Assembly (NCBI GenBank): GCA_002712575.1
Contig: PATZ01000008.1
Location: 10,002 to 15,040, forward strand
From: Methanobacteriota archaeon
GTDB lineage: Archaea > Thermoplasmatota > Poseidoniia > Poseidoniales > Thalassarchaeaceae
Direction of reading: 5' to 3'
Length of the DNA stretch: 5,039 nt
Part shown: one piece after another, positions 1 to 5,039 of the stretch
Layout: the number at the start of each line of letters is the position of its first letter
How positions within the stretch are numbered: position 1 is the first letter of the stretch
Notes under the pieces: generated by a model
Told to the model about the DNA's origin: nothing
What the model saw: only the letters and a program-made list of their open reading frames with translations
The model's database searches: none
Made by a program: the position numbers and the translations under genes

Positions 1-1146
1 ATCTTCTTCTCCATCATCTAGATGATCGTCATCTGTATTGTTGTCTCTTGGATCTGAAGGTTGTTCTGGGAATCCATAAAGGCCATTTACTTCAATTCCA
101 TCGGGTATGCCATCACCATCAGTATCAACTTCGGTTGGATCTGTTAGTAAGATTAAGGCCTCATATGAATCATTAAGTCCGTCGCCGTCAGTGTCATTGT
201 TTTGAGGATCTGTCTGAGTAATTCCATCTACTTCGGCAGTGAAAATCTCACATCCACCTGGCCCTAAATCAAGCACAGGATTACAAGGAGAAGTAGTGAA
301 GGTCATGTTGATAGGACCTGGTCTAAAATACTGTGTGGGAGGGAATGTACTACCATTTCTTGTATTCCATGCAGGATTGACATATTCATAGAGGTTTATC
401 AGTCCGTCGCCATCAGGATCCCCAAACGTTCCATCCATATTTGAATTAGAAGTTGGATCTAATCCGTATGCCACTTCCCAACCATCAGGTATACCATCGC
501 CATCTGTGTCCCAACCATTTACGTCCTCATCAATTAATCCGTCTCCATCATCATCGTCTGAACTACAATCTGCATCTCCATCATTATCATCATCAAAAGA
601 ATCCACTAATCCATCATGATCATTATCAAAGGTATCTGAACAAATATTGCCTTTTGGATCTTCATCGACACCATCTCCTCCTGAGCCCTGAAGTAGTTGC
701 ATGGCACTTTCTTCATCCCAATTACTTACTGGAACAGTACCATTCCACCAAACCCCATTATCTAATACATTAGGAGTACCAGAAAAATCCCAATTAGAAG
801 GTATTGAATATAAATATTCATTCAAATTATTCAATGAGTCCATATCCGGATCTCCAGTTGATCCATTATTTCCAGAAGAAGACAATGGATCCAGCCCATA
901 TTGCCATTCCCAACCATCAGGTAAACCATCATTATCAGTATCCCAATCTTGTGGTTGGGTATTTATAAAAAACTCAAGACCATAACTTAACCCATCGCCA
1001 TCTTGATCTGTAGTCGCCATAGCTTCCCAAATTCCAAATTCTAATGCTGATAAAGAGGCTCCCAACATTATCATACTGAAAAATAAGGCTGAACGACTCT
1101 TTCTGAGTTGTATTTCGCCATCAGGTTTCGAAAACAGAGCATCCAT
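1..1146 (-). CDS. Secreted TSP3-repeat (calcium-binding) surface protein, N-terminal part
   Basis: The frame is open without a stop from an ATG at 1146-1144 to the left edge (382 codons), so the C-terminus is missing. An in-frame stop lies 12 codons upstream with no other start between, which fixes the start. Residues 1-18 are a charged n-region; about 19-38 are hydrophobic (LFFSMIMLGASLSAL), and cleavage after the AMA at 42-44 is plausible. The mature part is full of TSP3-like Asp-rich loops at about 47-53, 69-80, 98-111, 174-193, 197-208, 213-224, 242-255, 318-330, 341-353 and 368-382, typically DTDGDGIPDGWE. Such loops bind calcium in characterised TSP3 proteins. Cysteines at 169, 194, 288 and 299 and several N-x-S/T sequons (94, 135, 264, 280, 317, 325, 369) fit an exported protein. 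Exact function is unknown; adhesion, a spacer/stalk role or anchoring of a distal enzymatic domain are all possible. Export and calcium binding are well supported, the role is not. Confidence 0.9.
   Translation of the reverse strand, partial: MDALFSKPDGEIQLRKSRSALFFSMIMLGASLSALEFGIWEAMATTDQDGDGLSYGLEFFINTQPQDWDTDNDGLPDGWEWQYGLDPLSSSGNNGSTGDPDMDSLNNLNEYLYSIPSNWDFSGTPNVLDNGVWWNGTVPVSNWDEESAMQLLQGSGGDGVDEDPKGNICSDTFDNDHDGLVDSFDDDNDGDADCSSDDDDGDGLIDEDVNGWDTDGDGIPDGWEVAYGLDPTSNSNMDGTFGDPDGDGLINLYEYVNPAWNTRNGSTFPPTQYFRPGPINMTFTTSPCNPVLDLGPGGCEIFTAEVDGITQTDPQNNDTDGDGLNDSYEALILLTDPTEVDTDGDGIPDGIEVNGLYGFPEQPSDPRDNNTDDDHLDDGEED
382..513 (-). repeat. 44-residue TSP3-type repeat unit, copy 2
   Basis: Encodes residues 212-255 of the TSP3 protein, the partner of the unit at residues 68-111. 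It begins WDTDGDGIPDGWE, continues YGLDP, then GDPDGDGL and ends YEY. This copy matches the classic DxDGDG loop better than copy 1, where the second loop has DMDS in place of DGDG and may bind calcium more weakly. Confidence 0.8.
814..945 (-). repeat. 44-residue TSP3-type repeat unit, copy 1
   Basis: Encodes residues 68-111 of the TSP3 protein. It begins WDTDNDGLPDGWE, continues YGLDP, then GDPDMDSL and ends NEY. It aligns without gaps to residues 212-255, with 29 of 44 positions identical by hand count. The unit joins two Asp-rich calcium loops through a linker of Ser, Asn and Gly. This looks like an internal duplication of a double-loop module. Confidence 0.8.
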
Positions 1147-1168
1147 GAAACTACCTTGAAACCATGGC

Positions 1169-1176
1169 GATATATG
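1169..1176 (-). promoter_or_regulatory. TATA-like box for the TSP3 protein gene
   Basis: The minus strand reads CATATATC, centred about 26-27 nt before the A of the ATG at 1146. That is the normal archaeal distance from TATA box to transcription start, so the transcript would begin at or next to the start codon (leaderless). A competing reading is a second TATA-like stretch (GATATATGTATG, about 1205-1216) giving a leader of roughly 40 nt with a weak AAGGT ribosome-binding site at 1153-1157. No purine-rich BRE is obvious next to the 1169-1176 element. Confidence 0.5.
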
Positions 1177-1211
1177 AGGGTCTTAAGAAGAATGGAGCGT
1201 AGTTCATACAT

Positions 1212-1224
1212 ATATCAAAAATAA
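1212..1224 (-). terminator. T-rich stretch after the large surface-protein gene
   Basis: Directly after the TGA stop (1227-1225) the minus strand reads TTATTTTTGATAT. Archaeal RNA polymerase commonly terminates at T-rich tracts without a hairpin, so this could end the upstream transcript. The run is short (five T), and no stem-loop is evident, so the call is weak. Confidence 0.3.
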
Positions 1225-4170
1225 TCAAACGAGTTCTATGTCATCTTGCTCATATTTATCAGGAATTTCTTCTTCAATAGTTAGGACAGGAGAGGGGATA
1301 TCGTTCGCTTGAGAGATTGGTTCATCATTTTTGCCATCATCAGATATCATTTCCAAATATGCTATTTGAGCTGCCCATTTTCTCCTGTTCAAACGACTTT
1401 GGACACCAGCAAAAATGATTAAAATTGCGACTAAAGCAAAAATCATTGTTGAAAATCTTGGATGCGTAATTTCATTAATTATTATTTCACTAATTGAAGA
1501 AATTTCTATAACAGCATTGAGTTCAAATTTTGCGGTGAAATCATCAGAAAAGCTTTGCTCTGTATCTAAGGGCGACGCAGTGATAGAAATTGGTATTCTA
1601 TCTCCGTTATTCGCATCCTCTGGAACTGTCAAGTCAACAGTAAATGTTTCTTCATCGAAGGCATCCAATTCAATTAATGGAGAACCAGATTTGCCTTCTA
1701 TTGTTATGCTCCATCCTGTTTCTTCAACACTAGAATCCAATAGTACAGTAATTGGAGTGTTGGCTTCATTGCGTACTTTCATCTGTATTGAATAGGAATC
1801 TCCTGGCATAAATCTCGAAATTGGAGATACTTGTACTATTTCTAAATCCGGATCTCCTTCTCCGACTTCAAAAATCATCGGCAAATCGAAATATCTAGGA
1901 TTAGGATCTTCTGTATCTTCAATTATTCTTAGATAGACGGTATGATTTCCTGCTTCAACTTGGTCAGTTAATGTTATTGAGACAAAAACTTCAGTGTAAT
2001 CATCAGGCCCTAATGTGACCCTTGGAACAGATACTCCATCCTTGTCCTTGACCGTGAACTGCCATTGACCATAAACTGGATTAATATCTAAATTTTTATC
2101 AAGTGAGGCAGGATTTTGTATTCTCCATTGAGTTGAAGTTTGATCGTTTTCCATGGTATTTGTTATTCTAGCTCTTAAGTCAACAGTGGGGTTATCGGAA
2201 TTTGAAGAACAAAGTGAAACTTCTATTTGACCAAGAGGTGTCCCATCACAATCATGAGATACTTCGGCTCTTATTCCAAATGTTCTTTGAATTGTGAATA
2301 AAATATTTGAACGTAAAGAAGCATTGCCTTCACTAATTATTTCAAGTTCGATTTGTCCAATATCTTCATCTTCTCTATCATCTGAAGGTTTTACACTAAA
2401 TTTCAAAGTTTGAGTAGAGTGTCTTTCTAAAAGTGGAATATGAAAAGTCCCATCACCTTCATCTTCCAGAATTCTATTCCCAGTATCATTATCAAACACT
2501 TGAAAAATAGCCTTTGAACGCTTCAAAATATCGATTCTGAAGGAGTCGGCATCGAAACCGGTATTAAAAACCTCGAGGATAAATGGATTAAATTCTCCGT
2601 ATTCGACATACCTAGGTATATTGGGGTCTATTGAATCCCCTCTAGTAGAATTCGCTATGGCAATATCATGCTCTTCCGACCAAAGAGATATTTCAGGAGG
2701 CTGATAAACATCTATTTTTTCTAGTTCTAATTCCAATAAATCTGAATGAACTACGGTAAGAATTCCTTCATCGTTCAAGGCTTCAGCCTGAGCTGTAATT
2801 TTTATTTTTCCGGGAGTTCTACTCAGGTCATCAGGAGCTCTTAATGAGAGAATAGGATTTAGAATGTCTCCTCCTTGGTCTAATGTGTAGCCTCCTGGTG
2901 AATCAAATTCAATCTGCCAGGAACTGCCTAATGGAGTTTGAACGTTTAATTCGACGTCCATTGATTTTGTGGAATCGCCTCGATGAACTAATTGAAGTGG
3001 AATTGGAGTAGTTTCTCCTGGAGCAATGAATTCTACATACCTATCGAATCTGTGGTTTAAGGCTACACCCCATTGTTTCATTTGAATAGTTTCATGCTCA
3101 ATAACGGTGGTATGGCCTTGAATATCAGTTATTTCAAGTTCAACTGAGTATTCTCCAGAAATTAATCCATTAGGACCGATTGGATAGGTCCACAAGTATT
3201 TACCAAATATTCCAGATGAAGTATCTTCAATATCTTCGTCATCTAATGAATCTATATCTTTATCTATTCTATAAATTCCGTCTGGATCACGCATCAGAAG
3301 TTTTACATCTGCGATATCATCTCTTCCAAAAGCACTTTTAACATCAAAGGTAAATTGCATAGTCCTCTCAGAAATAATATCATTAGGATACCAAGTTACT
3401 TCTGGCCCTTCGATTAACTCAGAGCCTTCCCTTTGTACCATGATTAAACTATCTGAAATAGCATTAGCATCCACTTCTATACTTGAGTGTCTATTTTCTC
3501 CAGTAATTTCATTCCATGCGACTTCAGCTTCACATGATGAGAACAATCCTCCTCCATCGCATCCAGACATCGAAGCATCAACAATAACTTCGAGTCTTTG
3601 ATCTTTGGAAACAGTAAATACATCTCTTGAGCCTACATCAATTGAAAATATTTCATAATCAAAGTCACCACAACTACTTGTTAGACCAGAAACGCAGGCG
3701 TCAGCACTAAAAGTAGCAGAACCTATTTGTGAACCTGAGGCTTTCAGAATGACGGTCCATTCAACACTAGATCCACTGGGACCCGACGCCCTTATGAATA
3801 AATACAAGGGAACATAGTAATTCGACTGTTCACTCGAAGAGCGAGCCTCAAAATCTATAGAAGAACGTAGTTTTGGTGTTGTAAATTCTATTGAACTATC
3901 TAAAGCACTTCCAGTTTTCTGTCCACCATCATCAGGAACTTTGGTTGTTATTGTTCCATCTCCTCCTCCAGAATCATTAGAATTTTGTTCTGCAAAATAT
4001 AGCCTATACAGATTTGTATTTTTAGATACATAAGAAGTATCATTTATGGCCTTATTTTCTTCCAAATTTGAATTAATTGGCGAATAAACGGGTGCTAAAA
4101 GTAACATTGTTAGAAAAAGTGCTATTTTAGCACTTTTAACAGTTATAATCAATGAAGGACTATTTGCCAC
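1225..4170 (-). CDS. Large membrane-anchored surface protein with tandem beta-sandwich-like domains
   Basis: A complete 981-codon gene starting at GTG (4170-4168); an in-frame stop 6 codons upstream with no other start codon between supports it. Residues 12-30 form a signal segment (Lys12, Lys15, then IALFLTMLLLAPVYS). A Ser/Gly/Asp-rich linker covers about 60-95. The ectodomain (about 95-895) looks like successive beta-sandwich modules: 100-225; 255-365, containing FDVKSAFGRDDIADV and GEYSVELEITDIQG; 370-465; 515-625; 635-770; and 772-890. The last four resemble NEW3/CARDB-type folds, e.g. RYVEFIAPGE, RYVEYGEFNPF, RFMPGDSYSIQMKVRN. A single hydrophobic helix at 907-923 is followed by RLNRRK (positive-inside), then an acidic tail of about 55 residues. 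Topology is therefore N-terminus outside, C-terminus in the cytoplasm. Six cysteines occur as three close pairs, and sequons lie at 43, 65, 507, 561, 616 and 742. No catalytic motif was recognised. It is plausibly a structural, adhesive or envelope protein; domain limits are estimates. Confidence 0.9.
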   Translation of the reverse strand: MANSPSLIITVKSAKIALFLTMLLLAPVYSPINSNLEENKAINDTSYVSKNTNLYRLYFAEQNSNDSGGGDGTITTKVPDDGGQKTGSALDSSIEFTTPKLRSSIDFEARSSSEQSNYYVPLYLFIRASGPSGSSVEWTVILKASGSQIGSATFSADACVSGLTSSCGDFDYEIFSIDVGSRDVFTVSKDQRLEVIVDASMSGCDGGGLFSSCEAEVAWNEITGENRHSSIEVDANAISDSLIMVQREGSELIEGPEVTWYPNDIISERTMQFTFDVKSAFGRDDIADVKLLMRDPDGIYRIDKDIDSLDDEDIEDTSSGIFGKYLWTYPIGPNGLISGEYSVELEITDIQGHTTVIEHETIQMKQWGVALNHRFDRYVEFIAPGETTPIPLQLVHRGDSTKSMDVELNVQTPLGSSWQIEFDSPGGYTLDQGGDILNPILSLRAPDDLSRTPGKIKITAQAEALNDEGILTVVHSDLLELELEKIDVYQPPEISLWSEEHDIAIANSTRGDSIDPNIPRYVEYGEFNPFILEVFNTGFDADSFRIDILKRSKAIFQVFDNDTGNRILEDEGDGTFHIPLLERHSTQTLKFSVKPSDDREDEDIGQIELEIISEGNASLRSNILFTIQRTFGIRAEVSHDCDGTPLGQIEVSLCSSNSDNPTVDLRARITNTMENDQTSTQWRIQNPASLDKNLDINPVYGQWQFTVKDKDGVSVPRVTLGPDDYTEVFVSITLTDQVEAGNHTVYLRIIEDTEDPNPRYFDLPMIFEVGEGDPDLEIVQVSPISRFMPGDSYSIQMKVRNEANTPITVLLDSSVEETGWSITIEGKSGSPLIELDAFDEETFTVDLTVPEDANNGDRIPISITASPLDTEQSFSDDFTAKFELNAVIEISSISEIIINEITHPRFSTMIFALVAILIIFAGVQSRLNRRKWAAQIAYLEMISDDGKNDEPISQANDIPSPVLTIEEEIPDKYEQDDIELV
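4115..4137. repeat. Perfect 10-bp inverted repeat with 3-nt loop inside signal-peptide codons
   Basis: AAAAGTGCTA at 4115-4124 and TAGCACTTTT at 4128-4137 are perfect reverse complements separated by TTT. In the large surface-protein mRNA this hairpin would occupy nt 34-56 from the GTG, encoding the start of the signal-peptide hydrophobic core. It could modulate early translation or be chance in AT-rich sequence. On the coding strand it is not followed by a long T-run, so it does not look like an intrinsic terminator. Confidence 0.6.
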
Positions 4171-4286
4171 ACCCTCCGGATGTATTCAAAATGTTAAAAC
4201 GTTCGGGAAGTTAGTACACTGTATGCATCGTAATATGGTGTTAATTATCAGTTCGATTGAAAGCAAGAAGCCTCGGCGATATACTT
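4171..4286. other. Divergent intergenic region between surface-protein gene and tRNA-Leu
   Basis: This non-coding stretch separates the minus-strand 981-codon gene from the plus-strand tRNA. It holds the minus-strand TATA-like box next to the surface-protein gene and AT-rich plus-strand stretches (TAATATGG at 4231-4238, TTAATTAT at 4241-4248). The latter is the best guess for the tRNA promoter, which would give a 5' leader of roughly 15 nt removed by RNase P. No credible small ORF was seen. Confidence 0.5.
4194..4199 (-). promoter_or_regulatory. TATA-like box for the large surface-protein gene
   Basis: The minus strand reads TTTTAA, preceded by purine-containing GAACG, a possible BRE. Its centre lies about 26-27 nt upstream of the GTG at 4170, the same geometry as for the TSP3 gene, pointing to a leaderless transcript starting at the GTG. 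A more distant alternative (CATATTA, 4230-4236) would give a leader of about 35 nt. Confidence 0.45.
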
Positions 4287-4371
4287 GCTGGGATACCCGA
4301 GCGGTCAAAGGGGCCGGACTTAAGCTCCGGTGGCAAGGCCTTCGTGGGTTCAAATCCCACTCCCAGCACCA
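4287..4371 (+). tRNA. tRNA-Leu, anticodon UAA, CCA encoded
   Basis: A full class II cloverleaf can be drawn. The acceptor stem GCTGGGA (4287-4293) pairs with TCCCAGC (4361-4367). The D-stem CCC/GGG is at 4296-4298 and 4310-4312, with the GG of the D-loop at 4303-4304. The anticodon stem CCGGA/TCCGG (4314-4318, 4326-4330) closes loop CTTAAGC, with anticodon TAA at 4321-4323. A 13-nt variable arm (4331-4343) has stem GGC/GCC. The T-arm is GTGGG/CCCAC with loop TTCAAAT. Discriminator A is 4368 and CCA (4369-4371) is genomic. It reads UUA. No intron is present. The D-arm (CCCGAGCGGTCAAAGGG) looks archaeal rather than like the usual bacterial GCGGAATTGGTAGACGC form. Confidence 0.97.
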
Positions 4372-4389
4372 TAGAAATTATAATCAAAA

Positions 4390-4785
4390 TTATTTTACTC
4401 TACTTACCGAGCAACCAATCTTACCCGAATCAATAATATCCAGTTTAGAGATATTCACAGTGGCGGCCATGGCTTTTACGGGAGATAAAACATCTTCCAA
4501 GATTTCATTAGCCAGAGTTTCTAAAAGAGAAAATCTTTTTTCAATTTTTGAGTTTATTATCTCAATTAGATATTCATAATCCACTACTTCTTCAATGCTA
4601 TCTGGAAATATTTTATTATCATTTTTTACTACTACATAAATATTGAATTCTATCTTCTGAGGATTGCCTATTTCATAATCATGTATTCCAATATCCATTT
4701 CACGTATTACTGATTCTAGAAATATAGTTCTATGTATCTCTTTGTCATTAAAATTTTGTAAAAATATATTTTGAAAATGGTTCAT
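4390..4785 (-). CDS. folB: Dihydroneopterin aldolase, bacterial FolB type
   Basis: This 131-residue protein matches FolB, which cleaves 7,8-dihydroneopterin to 6-hydroxymethyl-dihydropterin and glycolaldehyde in cytoplasmic folate synthesis. Seen in the sequence: IGIHDYE (32-38) with Glu38 at the place of the pterin-site Glu; YVVV-type strand; VVDYEYL with Tyr70 at the catalytic Tyr position; RFSLLETLANEI (84-95) with the conserved Glu89; and ISKLDI (112-117) with Lys114 at the catalytic Lys position. About 20 extra N-terminal residues precede the core compared with E. coli FolB. The KLD ending and GKIGCSVSRVK tail resemble the alphaproteobacterial subtype rather than the KP-containing E. coli form. 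The ATG start has a good ribosome-binding site and lies 2 nt after the SDR stop, so the two genes are co-transcribed and probably translationally coupled. Epimerase or oxygenase side activities, known for this family, cannot be judged. Confidence 0.88.
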   Translation of the reverse strand: MNHFQNIFLQNFNDKEIHRTIFLESVIREMDIGIHDYEIGNPQKIEFNIYVVVKNDNKIFPDSIEEVVDYEYLIEIINSKIEKRFSLLETLANEILEDVLSPVKAMAATVNISKLDIIDSGKIGCSVSRVK

Positions 4786-4787
4786 TT

Positions 4788-5039
4788 TTAACTCTCCGTC
4801 TCAAAAACAACATCTCTCTTCCTAGATAAAAATCGCTCGCCAGAATCAACAAATATTATCTGTCCAGTAACAGATTTAGCCCGCATAAGATAAGAAACTG
4901 AATCAGCAATATCTTCAGGATTAGGTCCAATCCCTAAGGGAGTTTCAGATTGAGATTTAGAAAAACCGGAATCGGATTGTTCTGGACTGGCGATCGTGTG
5001 GCCAGGAGCGATTGCATTTACTCGTATTTTAGGAGCCAA
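4788..5039 (-). CDS. FolM/pteridine-reductase-like short-chain dehydrogenase, C-terminal part
   Basis: The last 83 residues of an SDR are present, ending in TAA (4790-4788); the N-terminus, with the Rossmann Gly motif and catalytic Ser-Tyr-Lys, lies beyond the right edge. The first codon seen is TTG, read here as an internal Leu (LAPKIRVNAIAPG), not a start. Visible family features are RVNAIAPG, the substrate-loop segment HTIASPEQSDSGF, then TPLGIG, PEDIADSVSYLM, and VTGQIIFVDSGE, where VDGG is usual. The SPEQS...F pattern and the location before folB match the SDR that often precedes folB in alphaproteobacteria and is related to FolM/PTR1. Those enzymes reduce dihydromonapterin or dihydrobiopterin and can have dihydrofolate reductase activity. 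The assignment to SDR is firm; the pterin substrate is inferred from context. Confidence 0.85.
   Translation of the reverse strand: MAPKIRVNAIAPGHTIASPEQSDSGFSKSQSETPLGIGPNPEDIADSVSYLMRAKSVTGQIIFVDSGERFLSRKRDVVFETES
4792..4797 (-). promoter_or_regulatory. Shine-Dalgarno site of folB
   Basis: The minus strand reads GGAGAG, 6 nt before the folB ATG (4785) and inside the last codons of the upstream SDR gene. Ideal spacing supports this start and shows that the internal operon gene uses Shine-Dalgarno initiation, unlike the two surface-protein genes. Confidence 0.75.

Noticed and set aside
453..773. Plus-strand open frame rich in His, Leu, Pro and Tyr
   Set aside because: It is the antisense shadow of Asp-rich TSP3 codons on the minus strand, where GAT/GAC read backwards give ATC/GTC-type codons; its composition is low-complexity and matches no family.
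701..985. Plus-strand open frame of 94 codons
   Set aside because: It lies wholly inside the well-supported TSP3 coding frame on the other strand and has no ribosome-binding site or recognisable domain.
1..1146. Repetitive GATGG/ATC-rich pattern as a CRISPR or DNA satellite array
   Set aside because: The repetition follows codon phase and is explained by repeated DxDGDG calcium loops; there are no identical direct repeats with unique spacers of fixed length.
1415..1795. Plus-strand open frame of 126 codons
   Set aside because: It is antisense to the C-terminal module and membrane helix of the large surface protein; its hydrophobic N-terminus mirrors the membrane-segment codons.
4115..4137. 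Inverted repeat as an intrinsic terminator or an insertion-sequence end
   Set aside because: It lies inside an intact reading frame, lacks a following long T-run on the coding strand, and there is no transposase or target duplication nearby.
4223..4579. Plus-strand open frame of 118 codons across the tRNA
   Set aside because: It runs through the tRNA-Leu gene and then antisense to folB, so it cannot be a normal gene.
4788..5039. Reading the SDR fragment as a complete 83-residue protein starting at TTG
   Set aside because: The first residues (LAPKIRVNAIAPG) are the middle of the conserved SDR fold, so the TTG is an internal Leu codon and the gene is cut by the window edge.

Overview
The window looks like AT-rich genomic DNA from a marine planktonic archaeon, most likely a Marine Group II euryarchaeon (Poseidoniales). 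That assignment is inferred, not proven. It rests on three things. The tRNA-Leu has an archaeal-style D-arm and anticodon arm. The two surface-protein genes each have a TATA-like element centred about 26-27 nt before the start codon, as expected for leaderless archaeal transcripts. The protein content, large secreted beta-sandwich proteins and thrombospondin type 3 (TSP3) repeats, also fits. A bacterial origin cannot be fully excluded, because the folate-type genes at the right end look bacterial.

Layout. Positions 1-1146 (minus) hold the N-terminal 382 codons of a secreted protein rich in TSP3-like calcium-binding repeats; it runs off the left edge. A 78-nt gap with a promoter separates it from a 981-codon minus-strand gene (1225-4170). 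That gene encodes a cell-surface protein with an N-terminal signal segment, a long stack of extracellular beta-sandwich-like domains, one C-terminal membrane helix and an acidic cytoplasmic tail. Positions 4171-4286 are an intergenic region with the promoter of the 981-codon gene on the minus strand and probably that of a tRNA gene on the plus strand. The tRNA-Leu(UAA) gene is at 4287-4371 (plus, CCA encoded). It converges, with an 18-nt spacer, on a minus-strand dihydroneopterin aldolase gene (folB, 4390-4785). FolB lies 2 nt downstream of the C-terminal part of a short-chain dehydrogenase/reductase of the FolM/pteridine-reductase type (4788-5039), which runs off the right edge.

How the genes work together. 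The SDR and folB form a tight two-gene operon segment, probably acting on pterins in folate-type cofactor synthesis. The two surface-protein genes are neighbours on the same strand but appear to have separate promoters; a shared role at the cell envelope is possible but inferred. No mobile element, CRISPR array or origin was seen. The most interesting points are the bacterial (alphaproteobacterial-looking) SDR-FolB pair in an archaeal-looking context, the contrast between leaderless and Shine-Dalgarno-led genes, and a perfect 10-bp inverted repeat inside the signal-peptide coding region of the large surface protein.
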